DNA from: Xylanibacter rodentium
GTDB lineage: Bacteria; Bacteroidota; Bacteroidia; Bacteroidales; Bacteroidaceae
Assembly: GCF_013166575.1 (NCBI RefSeq)
Contig: NZ_JABKKE010000015.1
Coordinates: 34,597-98,596, forward strand
Length of the DNA stretch: 64,000 nucleotides
Direction of reading: 5' to 3'
Below, piece after piece: positions 24,517-31,773 of the stretch (positions within the stretch are counted from its first letter, which is position 1; each line of letters begins with the position of its first letter). The position numbers and the translations under genes are program-made. A model generated the notes under the pieces. It was not told where the DNA came from, did not search any database, and saw nothing but the letters and a program-made list of their open reading frames with translations.

Positions 24517-25748
24517 TTTACAATTATAGGATTATTGTTTTCTGACAGTAGTTCAAATTTCCGAATGTCCTTGTCATCAATACCTTCGCCTTTGTATTGC
24601 CTGTTACTTTCCAGCTGTTTCTTGATATTTTTAAGATTGGCTGTAAAAGTTGCAAACAATGACGGCTCTACCTCAAAATAGCATATTCCATTATCGACAG
24701 TCAAAGGCAGAACTGTAGGCATATTCATTATTCCACCGGCTTCGTCTATAACCTTGATTCCACAAAGATCGTTTCTCAAATTATATCCTGCATGTACCTT
24801 ACCGCCATATTCTTCTTTATCTTTGATGCACAGATAAAGAAAATCCCGACATATCGTAGTGACAAAACATCGTTTGGCCTCAAAAAATCTTGTGCAATAA
24901 GTGGTGTTCTTGTTTCTATGCAACATTTTACGAAACTTATCTTCATTATATCCAAACCAATCTTCAGGAATCCCGTTCTTTCCGAACGACAGATGATAGC
25001 GCGGAACGAGTGAGTCGTTTCGAAGTTCAAATATGTTTGATGAATATTCCGTGTGACAAAGAAGTTTTCCGTCACATTTTGAAAATATACGATTGGAAGA
25101 CCTTTGGAATTCTGTAATGGTATTGTATTCATCAAACTCTTTCTTTATCTTTCCATTTCTATCCATTATGAAATATTTGAATGAATACGGACGGTCTTTT
25201 ATTTCATATGATTTACAAACCGCAATGCTGTTACTGTCAAGAACCTCCAAAGTTCCATGCCATTGTTCCGACTCTTTTTTATTCACCAAATTTCCCTTTA
25301 TGTCATAATATAGCAGGGCTTTTCTGACATTATCCCAGACTATCACCTGTTTATTATACGGATCATAGGCAATATCTATAGGACGCACATATTCATTCTT
25401 TTGATGTCCCCGTTCTCCTATCTTATTCATATAGTGTCCGTCACGGTTATAACGGACAATAATTCCATTTCTCCTGTCGAACACAATCATATCACCATCG
25501 GGCGTTACAGCCAGTTTTTCAATCATACCTACAGTTGAGTTAAAAGTATCTTCCAATGGAATATATTCTACCTCAGAGAATATATCGGAGCAGGCGATAA
25601 CGGAAGAATCTTTTATGTCGGAGATATTTATTACCGTACAGCCTTCTAAAATCTCATCCTCTGAATGATAGAAAGTAACCTGTTTATTGCTACATGAGGC
25701 CATGACATAAAACAATAAACAAAACGAAGAAATATATAGAAACTTCAT
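24501..25748 (-). CDS. Six-bladed beta-propeller lipoprotein (P6)
   Basis: 415 residues, lipobox 'VMASC'. Mature part: 'SDIFSEVEYIPLEDTFNSTV' (typical opening), 'DGDMIVFDRRNGIIVRYNRD', loop 'GERGHQKNEYVRPIDIAYDP', 'KQVIVWDNVRKALLYYDIKG'. Clear PF17170-like propeller, slightly longer than its paralogues. Follows NVEALA-4 by 51 bp and overlaps Trx3. Confidence 0.88.
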   Translation of the reverse strand: MKFLYISSFCLLFYVMASCSNKQVTFYHSEDEILEGCTVINISDIKDSSVIACSDIFSEVEYIPLEDTFNSTVGMIEKLAVTPDGDMIVFDRRNGIIVRYNRDGHYMNKIGERGHQKNEYVRPIDIAYDPYNKQVIVWDNVRKALLYYDIKGNLVNKKESEQWHGTLEVLDSNSIAVCKSYEIKDRPYSFKYFIMDRNGKIKKEFDEYNTITEFQRSSNRIFSKCDGKLLCHTEYSSNIFELRNDSLVPRYHLSFGKNGIPEDWFGYNEDKFRKMLHRNKNTTYCTRFFEAKRCFVTTICRDFLYLCIKDKEEYGGKVHAGYNLRNDLCGIKVIDEAGGIMNMPTVLPLTVDNGICYFEVEPSLFATFTANLKNIKKQLESNRQYKGEGIDDKDIRKFELLSENNNPIIVKCTLK

Positions 25749-25799
25749 AATTGATTTACTTTATAATGAATTAGTCAGTTTGTTACAAAATGTCAACAA

Positions 25800-26237
25800 T
25801 TATTTTCTTTCACAATCAGTAGAATCACAATGTGGTTCTGTTCCATCCTCTTCATCATATGTGCAAGAAATATAATGCCCTGGATACGTGGTTGTTTTTG
25901 TTGTACTTCCCGATTGGGCACCAATTGTCACATCTGCGATACCTTTAACACCAATAGTCAATTCTCCACTTACACCACCTGAATTTTCCGTTTCTGTTAT
26001 TTCGCAGTCTAAATCTTCTTTAATCCATGTGTTTTGGTTATAATACTTTATAGGATTAGTAATGTGTGACAACCAACCGCTAATATCAATGTCACTCAAT
26101 GCTTCTACATCTCCCAAAAGTAACGATTTGGCATCGTTAATACCGTTGTTGTGTGTGGAGTAGGCTTTCCAACTTACTGCTCCCATTGCAACAACGCAGA
26201 CTATTGCGAGTGTTGCCTTTATAATTTTTGTCTTCAT
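25800..26237 (-). CDS. NVEALA-family secreted peptide 4 (long form)
   Basis: 145 residues, the longest of the five. Signal 'IIKATLAIVCVVAMGAVSWK' is nearly the same as in NVEALA-1. Motif 'LLLGDVEALSDIDISGW' at about 40-56. The tail has a Gly/Thr/Val-rich stretch around residues 88-115 ('VKGIADVTIGAQSGSTTKTT') absent from the others, and four Cys ('LDCEI', 'ISCTY', 'PHCDS', 'TDCER'). Preceded by the 233-bp repeat copy A that carries a terminator for the gene before it, and followed by P6. Confidence 0.84.
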   Translation of the reverse strand: MKTKIIKATLAIVCVVAMGAVSWKAYSTHNNGINDAKSLLLGDVEALSDIDISGWLSHITNPIKYYNQNTWIKEDLDCEITETENSGGVSGELTIGVKGIADVTIGAQSGSTTKTTTYPGHYISCTYDEEDGTEPHCDSTDCERK

Positions 26238-26252
26238 TTTACATTTGATTTT

Positions 26253-26485
26253 AAAAATGAATAAATTACCGACAATATCAAGCGGCCGGATTCGCTTTTG
26301 TCCTGCTGTATATGACAGCAGGTGATTTCCCTAACGGCTTTCTCGGAATTTTGGCCACAACGCAGTGATAGAGTGCAGCGTGTGCATAGCCAATCCGAGG
26401 AGGGTAAAAGGGTGTGCCGGAAAACGCGAAAACTCCGGCACACACCACAAACGTCTCATGGTATTTGGCTTTTGAAAAGCGATTG
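26253..26485. repeat. Long direct repeat, copy A (upstream of NVEALA-4)
   Basis: Nearly identical to 28617-28862 (copy B has a small insertion in TTGTCC/TGCTG). The unit runs from the 5' leader of the NVEALA gene through a terminator-like hairpin into the last codons of the upstream thioredoxin-like gene (here the real end of Trx4). Confidence 0.9.
26412..26443 (-). terminator. Hairpin terminator after Trx4
   Basis: GTGTGCCGGA / TCCGGCACAC 10-bp perfect stem, 12-nt loop; on the minus strand followed by CCTTTTACCC, a weak U-tract. Confidence 0.6.
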
Positions 26486-27073
26486 CTTTTTATTATCGGC
26501 AACGATTTCTTGAAAAAGTTTGTTTATTTTTTCATTCTTTACAGGATCTCCAACTAGCAATATTTTCTTATCCCCATTCAATAAGAATGTATGAAATCTC
26601 TGGTCGTTTGGTATCTGCGGATTATTATGATGGAAAGAATTTGAAGAATCCAAATAAATGGAAGTTGCAAATTTCAAAGACCTTACTGTAAACATAAAGG
26701 TATTCTCATCTTCTTTTTTAGGCGAAAAAATAAAGCAGAAATCGACATTATCAGACATTTTCTTCGATTCATAAATAAATTCATTCCAATAGTGTAATTC
26801 ACTCAGTTTACAAGAAGAACAAACAAAAGAATCGGCATAGACAACCCAAAGATATTCTTTTGTTTCATCCATATTACTTTGTGTAGTGGAATCTTTAGTA
26901 TTGCAATATACCAGTTCCATTTTATCTTTTGACAGATTTACCGGCCTGGACGTCATCTTCAAGATTGTCTCTTTATATCTCTCATTATGATTACAGGCAC
27001 TCATGCCAATGATGAACAGAACAGTGGAAAATACCCATTTAATATGGCGTTTGCCTATATCGTTATATTTCAT
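26456..27073 (-). CDS. Thioredoxin-fold lipoprotein with CSSC motif (Trx4)
   Basis: 205 residues, lipobox 'GMSAC' (Cys at about 27). 'ETILKMTSRPVNLSKDKMEL' after the anchor, then 'VVYADSFVCSSCKLSELHYW' (CxxC site), 'DVDFCFIFSPKKEDENTF' style core and closing strand 'TFLLNGDKKILLVGDPVKNE'. Function as for Trx2. Its last codons (KSQIP) lie in the long direct repeat. It follows P7 by 39 bp and ends at a hairpin, so it closes the module NVEALA-5, P7, Trx4. Confidence 0.83.
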   Translation of the reverse strand: MKYNDIGKRHIKWVFSTVLFIIGMSACNHNERYKETILKMTSRPVNLSKDKMELVYCNTKDSTTQSNMDETKEYLWVVYADSFVCSSCKLSELHYWNEFIYESKKMSDNVDFCFIFSPKKEDENTFMFTVRSLKFATSIYLDSSNSFHHNNPQIPNDQRFHTFLLNGDKKILLVGDPVKNEKINKLFQEIVADNKKQSLFKSQIP

Positions 27074-27112
27074 AATAAACCAAAGTATAAGTAGGTTTAA
27101 AAAAACAAAATT

Positions 27113-28204
27113 TTATTTCTTCATCTGATAAAAAACCAGCACAGTATTACCATCTTGCATATATTCAACCATGTTTTCTGGTATGCCGCCGGTAGTTTTC
27201 ATGAACTTCAGCATCGTTAGGTTGATATAACCAATGATGTAGATGTCACTTACATGCAAAGGTACCATAATGTCCTGCACATCACGACTGTTCTTTTCGC
27301 AGTCGTTTATGCCACCGTCCTTTTTCATCAAGTCATAATATATCACACCTCTCTTCCCTCGGTTGTACACCTGTCCTATCATCTTGTTGTTGACAAACAG
27401 CGGACACTCCTCGGTATAGACATACTTGCTTTCGTCACCGCTTTCTGTCAACTTCACATAGCTGTGCTGTCGTTCCCGAGGGATGTTCCTGCCGTCGAAG
27501 TCGAGACGGTATGTTCCTGCGTTTTCACCATCAAGGGTAAATTTATAAACAATATCATTCAGTGGACGGTTATAGTATATTGTATCATTGCACTTCTGAA
27601 AAAGATTGCCTGTCAGAAGGTCGGCTTTGTTGTCTTTATCATACTTGAGAAGTACATCCTGTATCTTGAATACAGAATCTGTCAGACAAAGCTCTTCGCC
27701 GCCATTGTCACGCCCGAGGCTGAAAAGAAACCGGTTGCCTTTCAGCGTCACAAAGCCATCGCCGTTGAAGTCTGTCTTGATTGCCTTCGCAAATTTTCCG
27801 TCGTGCCCATAAAGCAACATCTTCTTCTGCATCCTGTCGTACAAGTACACATAGCTGTCGTCTACATCAAAATCAAACAGACGTATATATTCTGATTTGG
27901 ACTTTCCGCGGCGGCTGTATTTTCTTATGTAATTGCCCTGCATGTCAAATGCAACAACCGTATTCTGGCCGAATTTGTCAAACACGTAGATGGTATCATT
28001 GTGTATCAGCAGTTTGCTTATAGCATTGACCGAAACATGGTCAGCCTCGTTGAGTTTTAAAAAATCTGTAAACTCAACAAAATCAGAGCTGACACTGTCA
28101 TTCCGTTCTATATTGAAATTCAGTGTCTCGGCTTCCTGTTGGATTTTATTGTCTGTGCAGGCAACAAAAGATAAAGATAGTAATATAACAAATATTTTTT
28201 TCAT
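27113..28204 (-). CDS. Six-bladed beta-propeller lipoprotein (P7)
   Basis: 363 residues, lipobox 'FVAC' (Cys16). 'IHNDTIYVFDKFGQNTVVAF', loop 'SRRGKSKSEYIRLFDFDVDD', 'SYVYLYDRMQKKMLLYGHDG' are the blade repeats of PF17170-like propellers. GC content is somewhat higher than the flanking peptide and thioredoxin genes. It follows NVEALA-5 after 144 bp, the longest such gap in the array; that gap has only a weak inverted match (CACCCG / CGGGTG). Confidence 0.87.
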   Translation of the reverse strand: MKKIFVILLSLSFVACTDNKIQQEAETLNFNIERNDSVSSDFVEFTDFLKLNEADHVSVNAISKLLIHNDTIYVFDKFGQNTVVAFDMQGNYIRKYSRRGKSKSEYIRLFDFDVDDSYVYLYDRMQKKMLLYGHDGKFAKAIKTDFNGDGFVTLKGNRFLFSLGRDNGGEELCLTDSVFKIQDVLLKYDKDNKADLLTGNLFQKCNDTIYYNRPLNDIVYKFTLDGENAGTYRLDFDGRNIPRERQHSYVKLTESGDESKYVYTEECPLFVNNKMIGQVYNRGKRGVIYYDLMKKDGGINDCEKNSRDVQDIMVPLHVSDIYIIGYINLTMLKFMKTTGGIPENMVEYMQDGNTVLVFYQMKK

Positions 28205-28348
28205 ATCAGACTGTTTAAATTTTATAAGAGCATTACCACCCGCAACAACAGATTTATCTATATGTCATGATGATGTAATATATCGTGAAAAATATGAAAT
28301 AATCCTTTACGGGTGATAATACTCCGCATTTTTACTTATTGGCAATCA

Positions 28349-28603
28349 TCAACACGGTGTTTCTGTACATGGATGACTGTTTGTACAAAGGCACCACTTG
28401 CCTTGCCCGCCACCATTGCATTTGAAAGGAGTTCCAGGTCCGGTATTAGATGCAGATACATCACCATCAGCCAATGCCTCGACATTAGCCATTAACAGAT
28501 CGCCGTCTTCAGCGGCGGAATTGTGGAGATATGTGTGGTATGCGCCTGCGGCAGCTACCACAATCATAAAACCTACAACAAATGAAAATGTTTTTCTTTT
28601 CAT
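28349..28603 (-). CDS. NVEALA-family secreted peptide 5
   Basis: 84 residues. Signal 'FSFVVGFMIVVAAAGAYHTY', motif 'LLMANVEALADGDVSAS' at about 36-52, then a short tail of 35 residues with five Cys ('FKCNG', 'KWCLCTN', 'HPCTETPC') and many Gly/Thr. Its leader closely matches NVEALA-2 while the tail is different. Upstream lies repeat copy B. Confidence 0.86.
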   Translation of the reverse strand: MKRKTFSFVVGFMIVVAAAGAYHTYLHNSAAEDGDLLMANVEALADGDVSASNTGPGTPFKCNGGGQGKWCLCTNSHPCTETPC

Positions 28604-28616
28604 ATTTGAAAAATTA

Positions 28617-28862
28617 AAAAAATGAATAAATTACCGACAATATCAAGCGGCCGGATTCGCTTTTGTCCTATTTGTTTCTGCTGTATATGACTGCAGGTGA
28701 TTTCCCTAACGGCTTTCTCGGAATTTTGGCCACAACGCAGTGATAGAGTGCAGCGTGTGCATAGCCCCAATCCGAGGAGGGTAAAAGGGTGTGCCGGAAA
28801 ACGCGAAAACTCTGGCACACACCACAAACGTCTCATGGTATCAGGCTTTTGAAAAGCGATTG
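28617..28862. repeat. Long direct repeat, copy B (upstream of NVEALA-5)
   Basis: Second copy of 26253-26485. It contains the hairpin at 28789-28820 and ends with DNA coding 'KQSLFKSLIP' then stop on the minus strand (about 28833-28865), the last residues of Trx4, although no thioredoxin-like gene exists here. So it is a relic left by recombination between modules. Confidence 0.88.
28789..28820 (-). terminator. Hairpin terminator-like element
   Basis: GTGTGCCGGA pairs with TCTGGCACAC (one G-T pair), same arrangement as 26412-26443; downstream on the minus strand CCTTTTACCC. Confidence 0.5.
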
Positions 28863-28939
28863 TTTTACAGTGGCGATGCCTCGCCTCTGCTCATTCTGCT
28901 TGACGAAACCGCATTATAAATACGATGCGTTCTGTTTTT

Positions 28940-29361
28940 TTATATTGTTATATCTCCATAAAAATAGTACCCGCCACGGCAGAGACGTATCTCGTATTCA
29001 TCTGTGATGTAATTCGGGATTTCTATTGTCTCAGCATCTTCGGCCACCTCGGATGAATATACGGTATAATAATCTCCGTTTTCGTCTATTGACACTAATT
29101 GAATTTCGTCGAAAGAATAGCCGTCCGGATATACTGTATGTCCGTCCATATATATGGATGGTATCTGAACAGGAGATCTGCCGATGCCTTTATCTATATT
29201 CGTCGGATTGTAATAACCTACATGCAAATCTATACGTATGCGGTTTTGGCTCACACTGGAAAAGTTTGCATTCATTTCGGCAGCGCTGTTGGCTGTCACA
29301 TTTCCGGCAAATGCCGACATTATTAAAAGGCATTGTAGTTAATAATTGTTTTTCTATTCAT
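28940..29361 (-). pseudogene. DUF3244 gene with frameshifted signal peptide
   Basis: Paralogue of the gene at 21096-21521 (same promoter, start region and C-terminal 'GGYYFYGDITI'). In the signal-peptide region two single-base insertions relative to the intact copy (an extra A after the fourth codon and another near ACTACAATGCC) put the ATG at 29361 out of frame, giving a stop after 12 codons. The rest stays open from an internal ATG at 29320, which would give a protein without a signal peptide. The body differs at many residues from the intact copy but has no stop, so the damage is recent. Confidence 0.8.
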
Positions 29362-29387
29362 GTTTAAAGATCGTTTTAAATTTTGTA

Positions 29388-29419
29388 CAAAAGTAACAAA
29401 AGAGAATAAATTTCCCAAA
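29388..29419 (-). promoter_or_regulatory. Promoter of DUF3244 pseudogene
   Basis: TACTTTTG (29388-29395) and TTTG (29416-29419), same as the promoter at 21548-21579. Confidence 0.6.
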
Positions 29420-29519
29420 TAATCTTTATACACATAATACACACCTCCGGAAAACAACTTTTACAACCTGTTTACACTCAATACGTTATGTACAATAATA
29501 CACATAATACACAACAGCG

Positions 29520-29732
29520 TTATTTTAGCATTGTAAGTCTCGAATCGAATTATTTTGTTCCCGATTTCTTAAAAAGTTTCATGTTTATACAACTTCTTAT
29601 GCTGGTTATACGCTGTAGCGATATGTTTAAGAGGACGGCTATTTCCGAAGCAATGAAATTAAGCCGTATCATCACACACACTTTGATTTCTCTTTCTGTG
29701 AGTCTGTATTTCGGTAAGGTTATAATATTATA
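29520..29732 (-). pseudogene. C-terminal HTH fragment of TPR regulator
   Basis: About 70 codons identical in layout to the 3' end of the regulator at 21680-23431: 'ISLQRITSIRS' and 'CINMKLFKKSGTK' are readable to the stop at 29520. No start; similarity ends at 29732, exactly where the terminal motif TAAGTTAGTCAACAAATTAA begins. Confidence 0.88.
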
Positions 29733-29783
29733 AGTTAGTCAACAAATTAAACTACATATCGTACGGACAGAACGCGCCCCGAC
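29732..29783. repeat. Intergenic repeat element, left part (interrupted)
   Basis: Starts with TAAGTTAGTCAACA, then AAACTACATATCGTACGGAC and GCGCCCCGAC, the same order as in 37875 and 53040. Broken by the MITE-like insertion; continues at 30027. Confidence 0.75.
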
Positions 29784-30026
29784 TGGTAGGGTGTCCAAAA
29801 CTTGTCGCTCATTTCTGAAATCATAGTCAAATAAATATATTAAGTTAGTCAACAGAATATGACATTGTTGCAATTGAGTAATTTCGTATTTTAACGACTC
29901 CGCTCATATAACGTTCATTTTTGAGATAAAATATAAAAAGTCAATTATTTTAATATCATACAGTTATTGCTAAATTTAATGCTATTTTGATACTAAAAAT
30001 GAACCACAAATTATGGCCACCCTACC
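29784..30026. mobile_element. MITE-like insertion, 243 bp, no gene
   Basis: Imperfect terminal inverted repeats of about 30 bp: the left end begins TGGTAGGGTGTCCAAAACTT and the right end, read inward, GGTAGGGTGGCCATAATTTG. The 4-bp sequence CGAC occurs on both sides (29780-29783, 30027-30030) as a target duplication, and removing the element restores the GCGCCCCGACGGGGCAACAA stretch found in other repeat copies. It is non-coding, so it would need a transposase in trans. An inner 40-bp segment (29811-29855) also occurs inverted at 53498-53540. Confidence 0.8.
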
Positions 30027-30080
30027 CGACGGGGCAACAAACACATTGCCCGAGGCAGAATGAATACGGATGGAAGATAG
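30027..30080. repeat. Intergenic repeat element, right part
   Basis: CGACGGGGCAACAAACACAT then TGCCCGAGGC, the continuation of the element begun at 29732; the GC-rich palindrome is partly decayed. Confidence 0.65.
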
Positions 30081-30088
30081 CCCGCCTT

Positions 30089-31357
30089 TTATTCCAACAA
30101 CCACTTCCATGCAGGAATGACTTCGATTTGTTTGCCGTTATCTAACGAGACTGTACCTTCTTCATCATAAGTGACAATTACCATACGACGCAGTGACAGA
30201 AAACCATCCAATTGTTTCAACGCCTTGGTTTCACGCTCAAATGTGTCCAGCATTCCATCACCATAAATGGAAAAAGAGGCTTGGACGGCATAGCCTTCGT
30301 CGGCAACCAAGAAGTCCACTTCAACATTCTTGTTGTAGAAACACAGGGCGTCACCATACAACTTGCGCAGATGGATGGCGCAGAGATTCTCCAGCAGGGC
30401 AGTCTCTCCGCTAAAGAGGAAGATGCTCAGTAGACCATTGTCAACAAAATAATGTTTTTTCACAGTTTCTTTCTCAACGAACTTGGATGCATAGTTTTCC
30501 AATGAGAACAGCATACAAGCCTCCTGTGCATAGCGCACATAGTCGCTTACAGACGAAACAGCAATACTGGTGCCAGTGGAGCGGATGAGGTTGGCAATAC
30601 GATTATATGATATGGGCTGCATGACATTCTCCGCCAACCGTTTCAAGGTCAACCGCAGTGCCAACTCGTTCTTTACCTTATTACGCTGGATGATGTCACC
30701 CAAAAGTATCTTTTCATAAAGGCCGTTCAGCCAGTTACGTTTGTTGCGGAACAGCAGCAGTTCCGGGAAGCCTCCCCACTTTATGTAATCCGTAAAGGCC
30801 TGTTGGACTTTGGCACGTTGCTTGCCGTACTGCCACTCTTTTTCTAACAGGACACCTTTTGACTCCAAATATTCAGCAAAGGTATAGGGGCATATGAGAG
30901 CATCAAGGAATCGACCACCGAGAACAGTCTGTATGTCTCGGCTCAACATCTTAGCGTTGCTGCCCGTGATATAAACATTGTATTTCTTGTTGGCCAGACG
31001 GCGGGCAAAATGTTCCCATCCTTCCACGTTCTGTATCTCGTCGAAGAACAGGACAGGAGTACGGCTGTAAACCGACTGATAGGATTGAAGAATAAGGTCG
31101 AATTCGTTTGCGGTCATTCCCATCAGACGCTCATCGTCGAAATTGATATACACCATGTCCTCCAACTGCCAGCCAGCAGTTATCATTTGCCTGGCACGCT
31201 TGTACAACATATACGACTTACCGGCCTGTCGAACACCAACCAGCACATAGCGGCCGTTCTCCTCAAAGTCGAATGGACGGTCATAGAGTTCCACGTCTCT
31301 TATCTCCTCTTGTCCCTCATGAATCAGGATACGGAAAGTCTCTTTCGTTATTGCCAT
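30089..31357 (-). CDS. AAA ATPase with DUF4143 domain
   Basis: 422 residues. N-terminal AAA_14-type ATPase with Walker A 'GVRQAGKSYM' (about 41-50), Walker B 'PVLFFDEIQ' (about 99-107) and sensor 'VYITGSNAKM'. C-terminal DUF4143 region from about 220 ends in a PD-(D/E)XK-like fold ('YNKNVEVDFLVADEGYAVQA', E and D followed by Q.S). Such stand-alone ATPases are very common and variable in number in Bacteroidales; their function is unresolved. Isolated gene, flanked on both sides by intergenic repeat elements, which suggests gain by transfer or recombination. Confidence 0.9.
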   Translation of the reverse strand: MAITKETFRILIHEGQEEIRDVELYDRPFDFEENGRYVLVGVRQAGKSYMLYKRARQMITAGWQLEDMVYINFDDERLMGMTANEFDLILQSYQSVYSRTPVLFFDEIQNVEGWEHFARRLANKKYNVYITGSNAKMLSRDIQTVLGGRFLDALICPYTFAEYLESKGVLLEKEWQYGKQRAKVQQAFTDYIKWGGFPELLLFRNKRNWLNGLYEKILLGDIIQRNKVKNELALRLTLKRLAENVMQPISYNRIANLIRSTGTSIAVSSVSDYVRYAQEACMLFSLENYASKFVEKETVKKHYFVDNGLLSIFLFSGETALLENLCAIHLRKLYGDALCFYNKNVEVDFLVADEGYAVQASFSIYGDGMLDTFERETKALKQLDGFLSLRRMVIVTYDEEGTVSLDNGKQIEVIPAWKWLLE

Positions 31358-31394
31358 AATAGTACCTTATTTATTGACATCGCAAAATCGTTGG

Positions 31395-31466
31395 CAAATG
31401 TAATATATTTGTTTGATACAAACAAACAAAACTGCATGTTTTTGTTTGACACAGACAAACAAAACT
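31395..31466 (-). promoter_or_regulatory. Promoter with duplicated operator-like repeats of the ATPase gene
   Basis: Minus-strand -7 box TACATTTG at 31395-31402 and -33 TTTG at 31423-31426. Two 26-bp direct copies, 31408-31433 and 31441-31466 (TTTGTTTGATACAAACAAAC core, two mismatches), 33 bp apart, cover the -33 region. Each half is itself a near-palindrome (GTTTGATACAAAC), as expected of a dimeric regulator site. Confidence 0.6.
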
Positions 31467-31577
31467 AAAATATTGTAATTTGACCACGAGTGAAAAAGAC
31501 AAAGTGAAGAAGATAGTAAACATATCGCCATTCTGTCGAATAACAAATCTGATAGGTGTACTTCTCTTTGATTCCTT

Positions 31578-31640
31578 CTAAGTTAGTCAACAAAATTAAA
31601 CTACATTATCGTACGGACAGAACGCACTCTGAGTAACGCT
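31578..31640. repeat. Intergenic repeat element, terminal part only
   Basis: AAGTTAGTCAACAAAATTAA then ACTACATTATCGTACGGACA and AACGCACTC, matching the left ends at 29732, 37875 and 53040 but without the GC-rich core. The rest of 31467-31752 has no gene. Confidence 0.75.
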
Positions 31641-31756
31641 TAAAGAATAAGTTGGTACAATTTGTTCGTTTGTTTACGGTCGTCCGCCGCATGTCTTCCG
31701 GTCTTAATATATTCTAAAAATATAGAAATCCTATGTCTTCTTTCGATAATTTTTGT

Positions 31757-31764
31757 TATTTTTG
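31757..31764 (+). promoter_or_regulatory. -7 box upstream of methyltransferase
   Basis: TATTTTTG, matching TAnnTTTG. If used, the transcript would start at about 31770 and the ATG at 31789 would be the better start; no clear -33 box. Confidence 0.4.
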
Positions 31765-31773
31765 AAAGGAATT

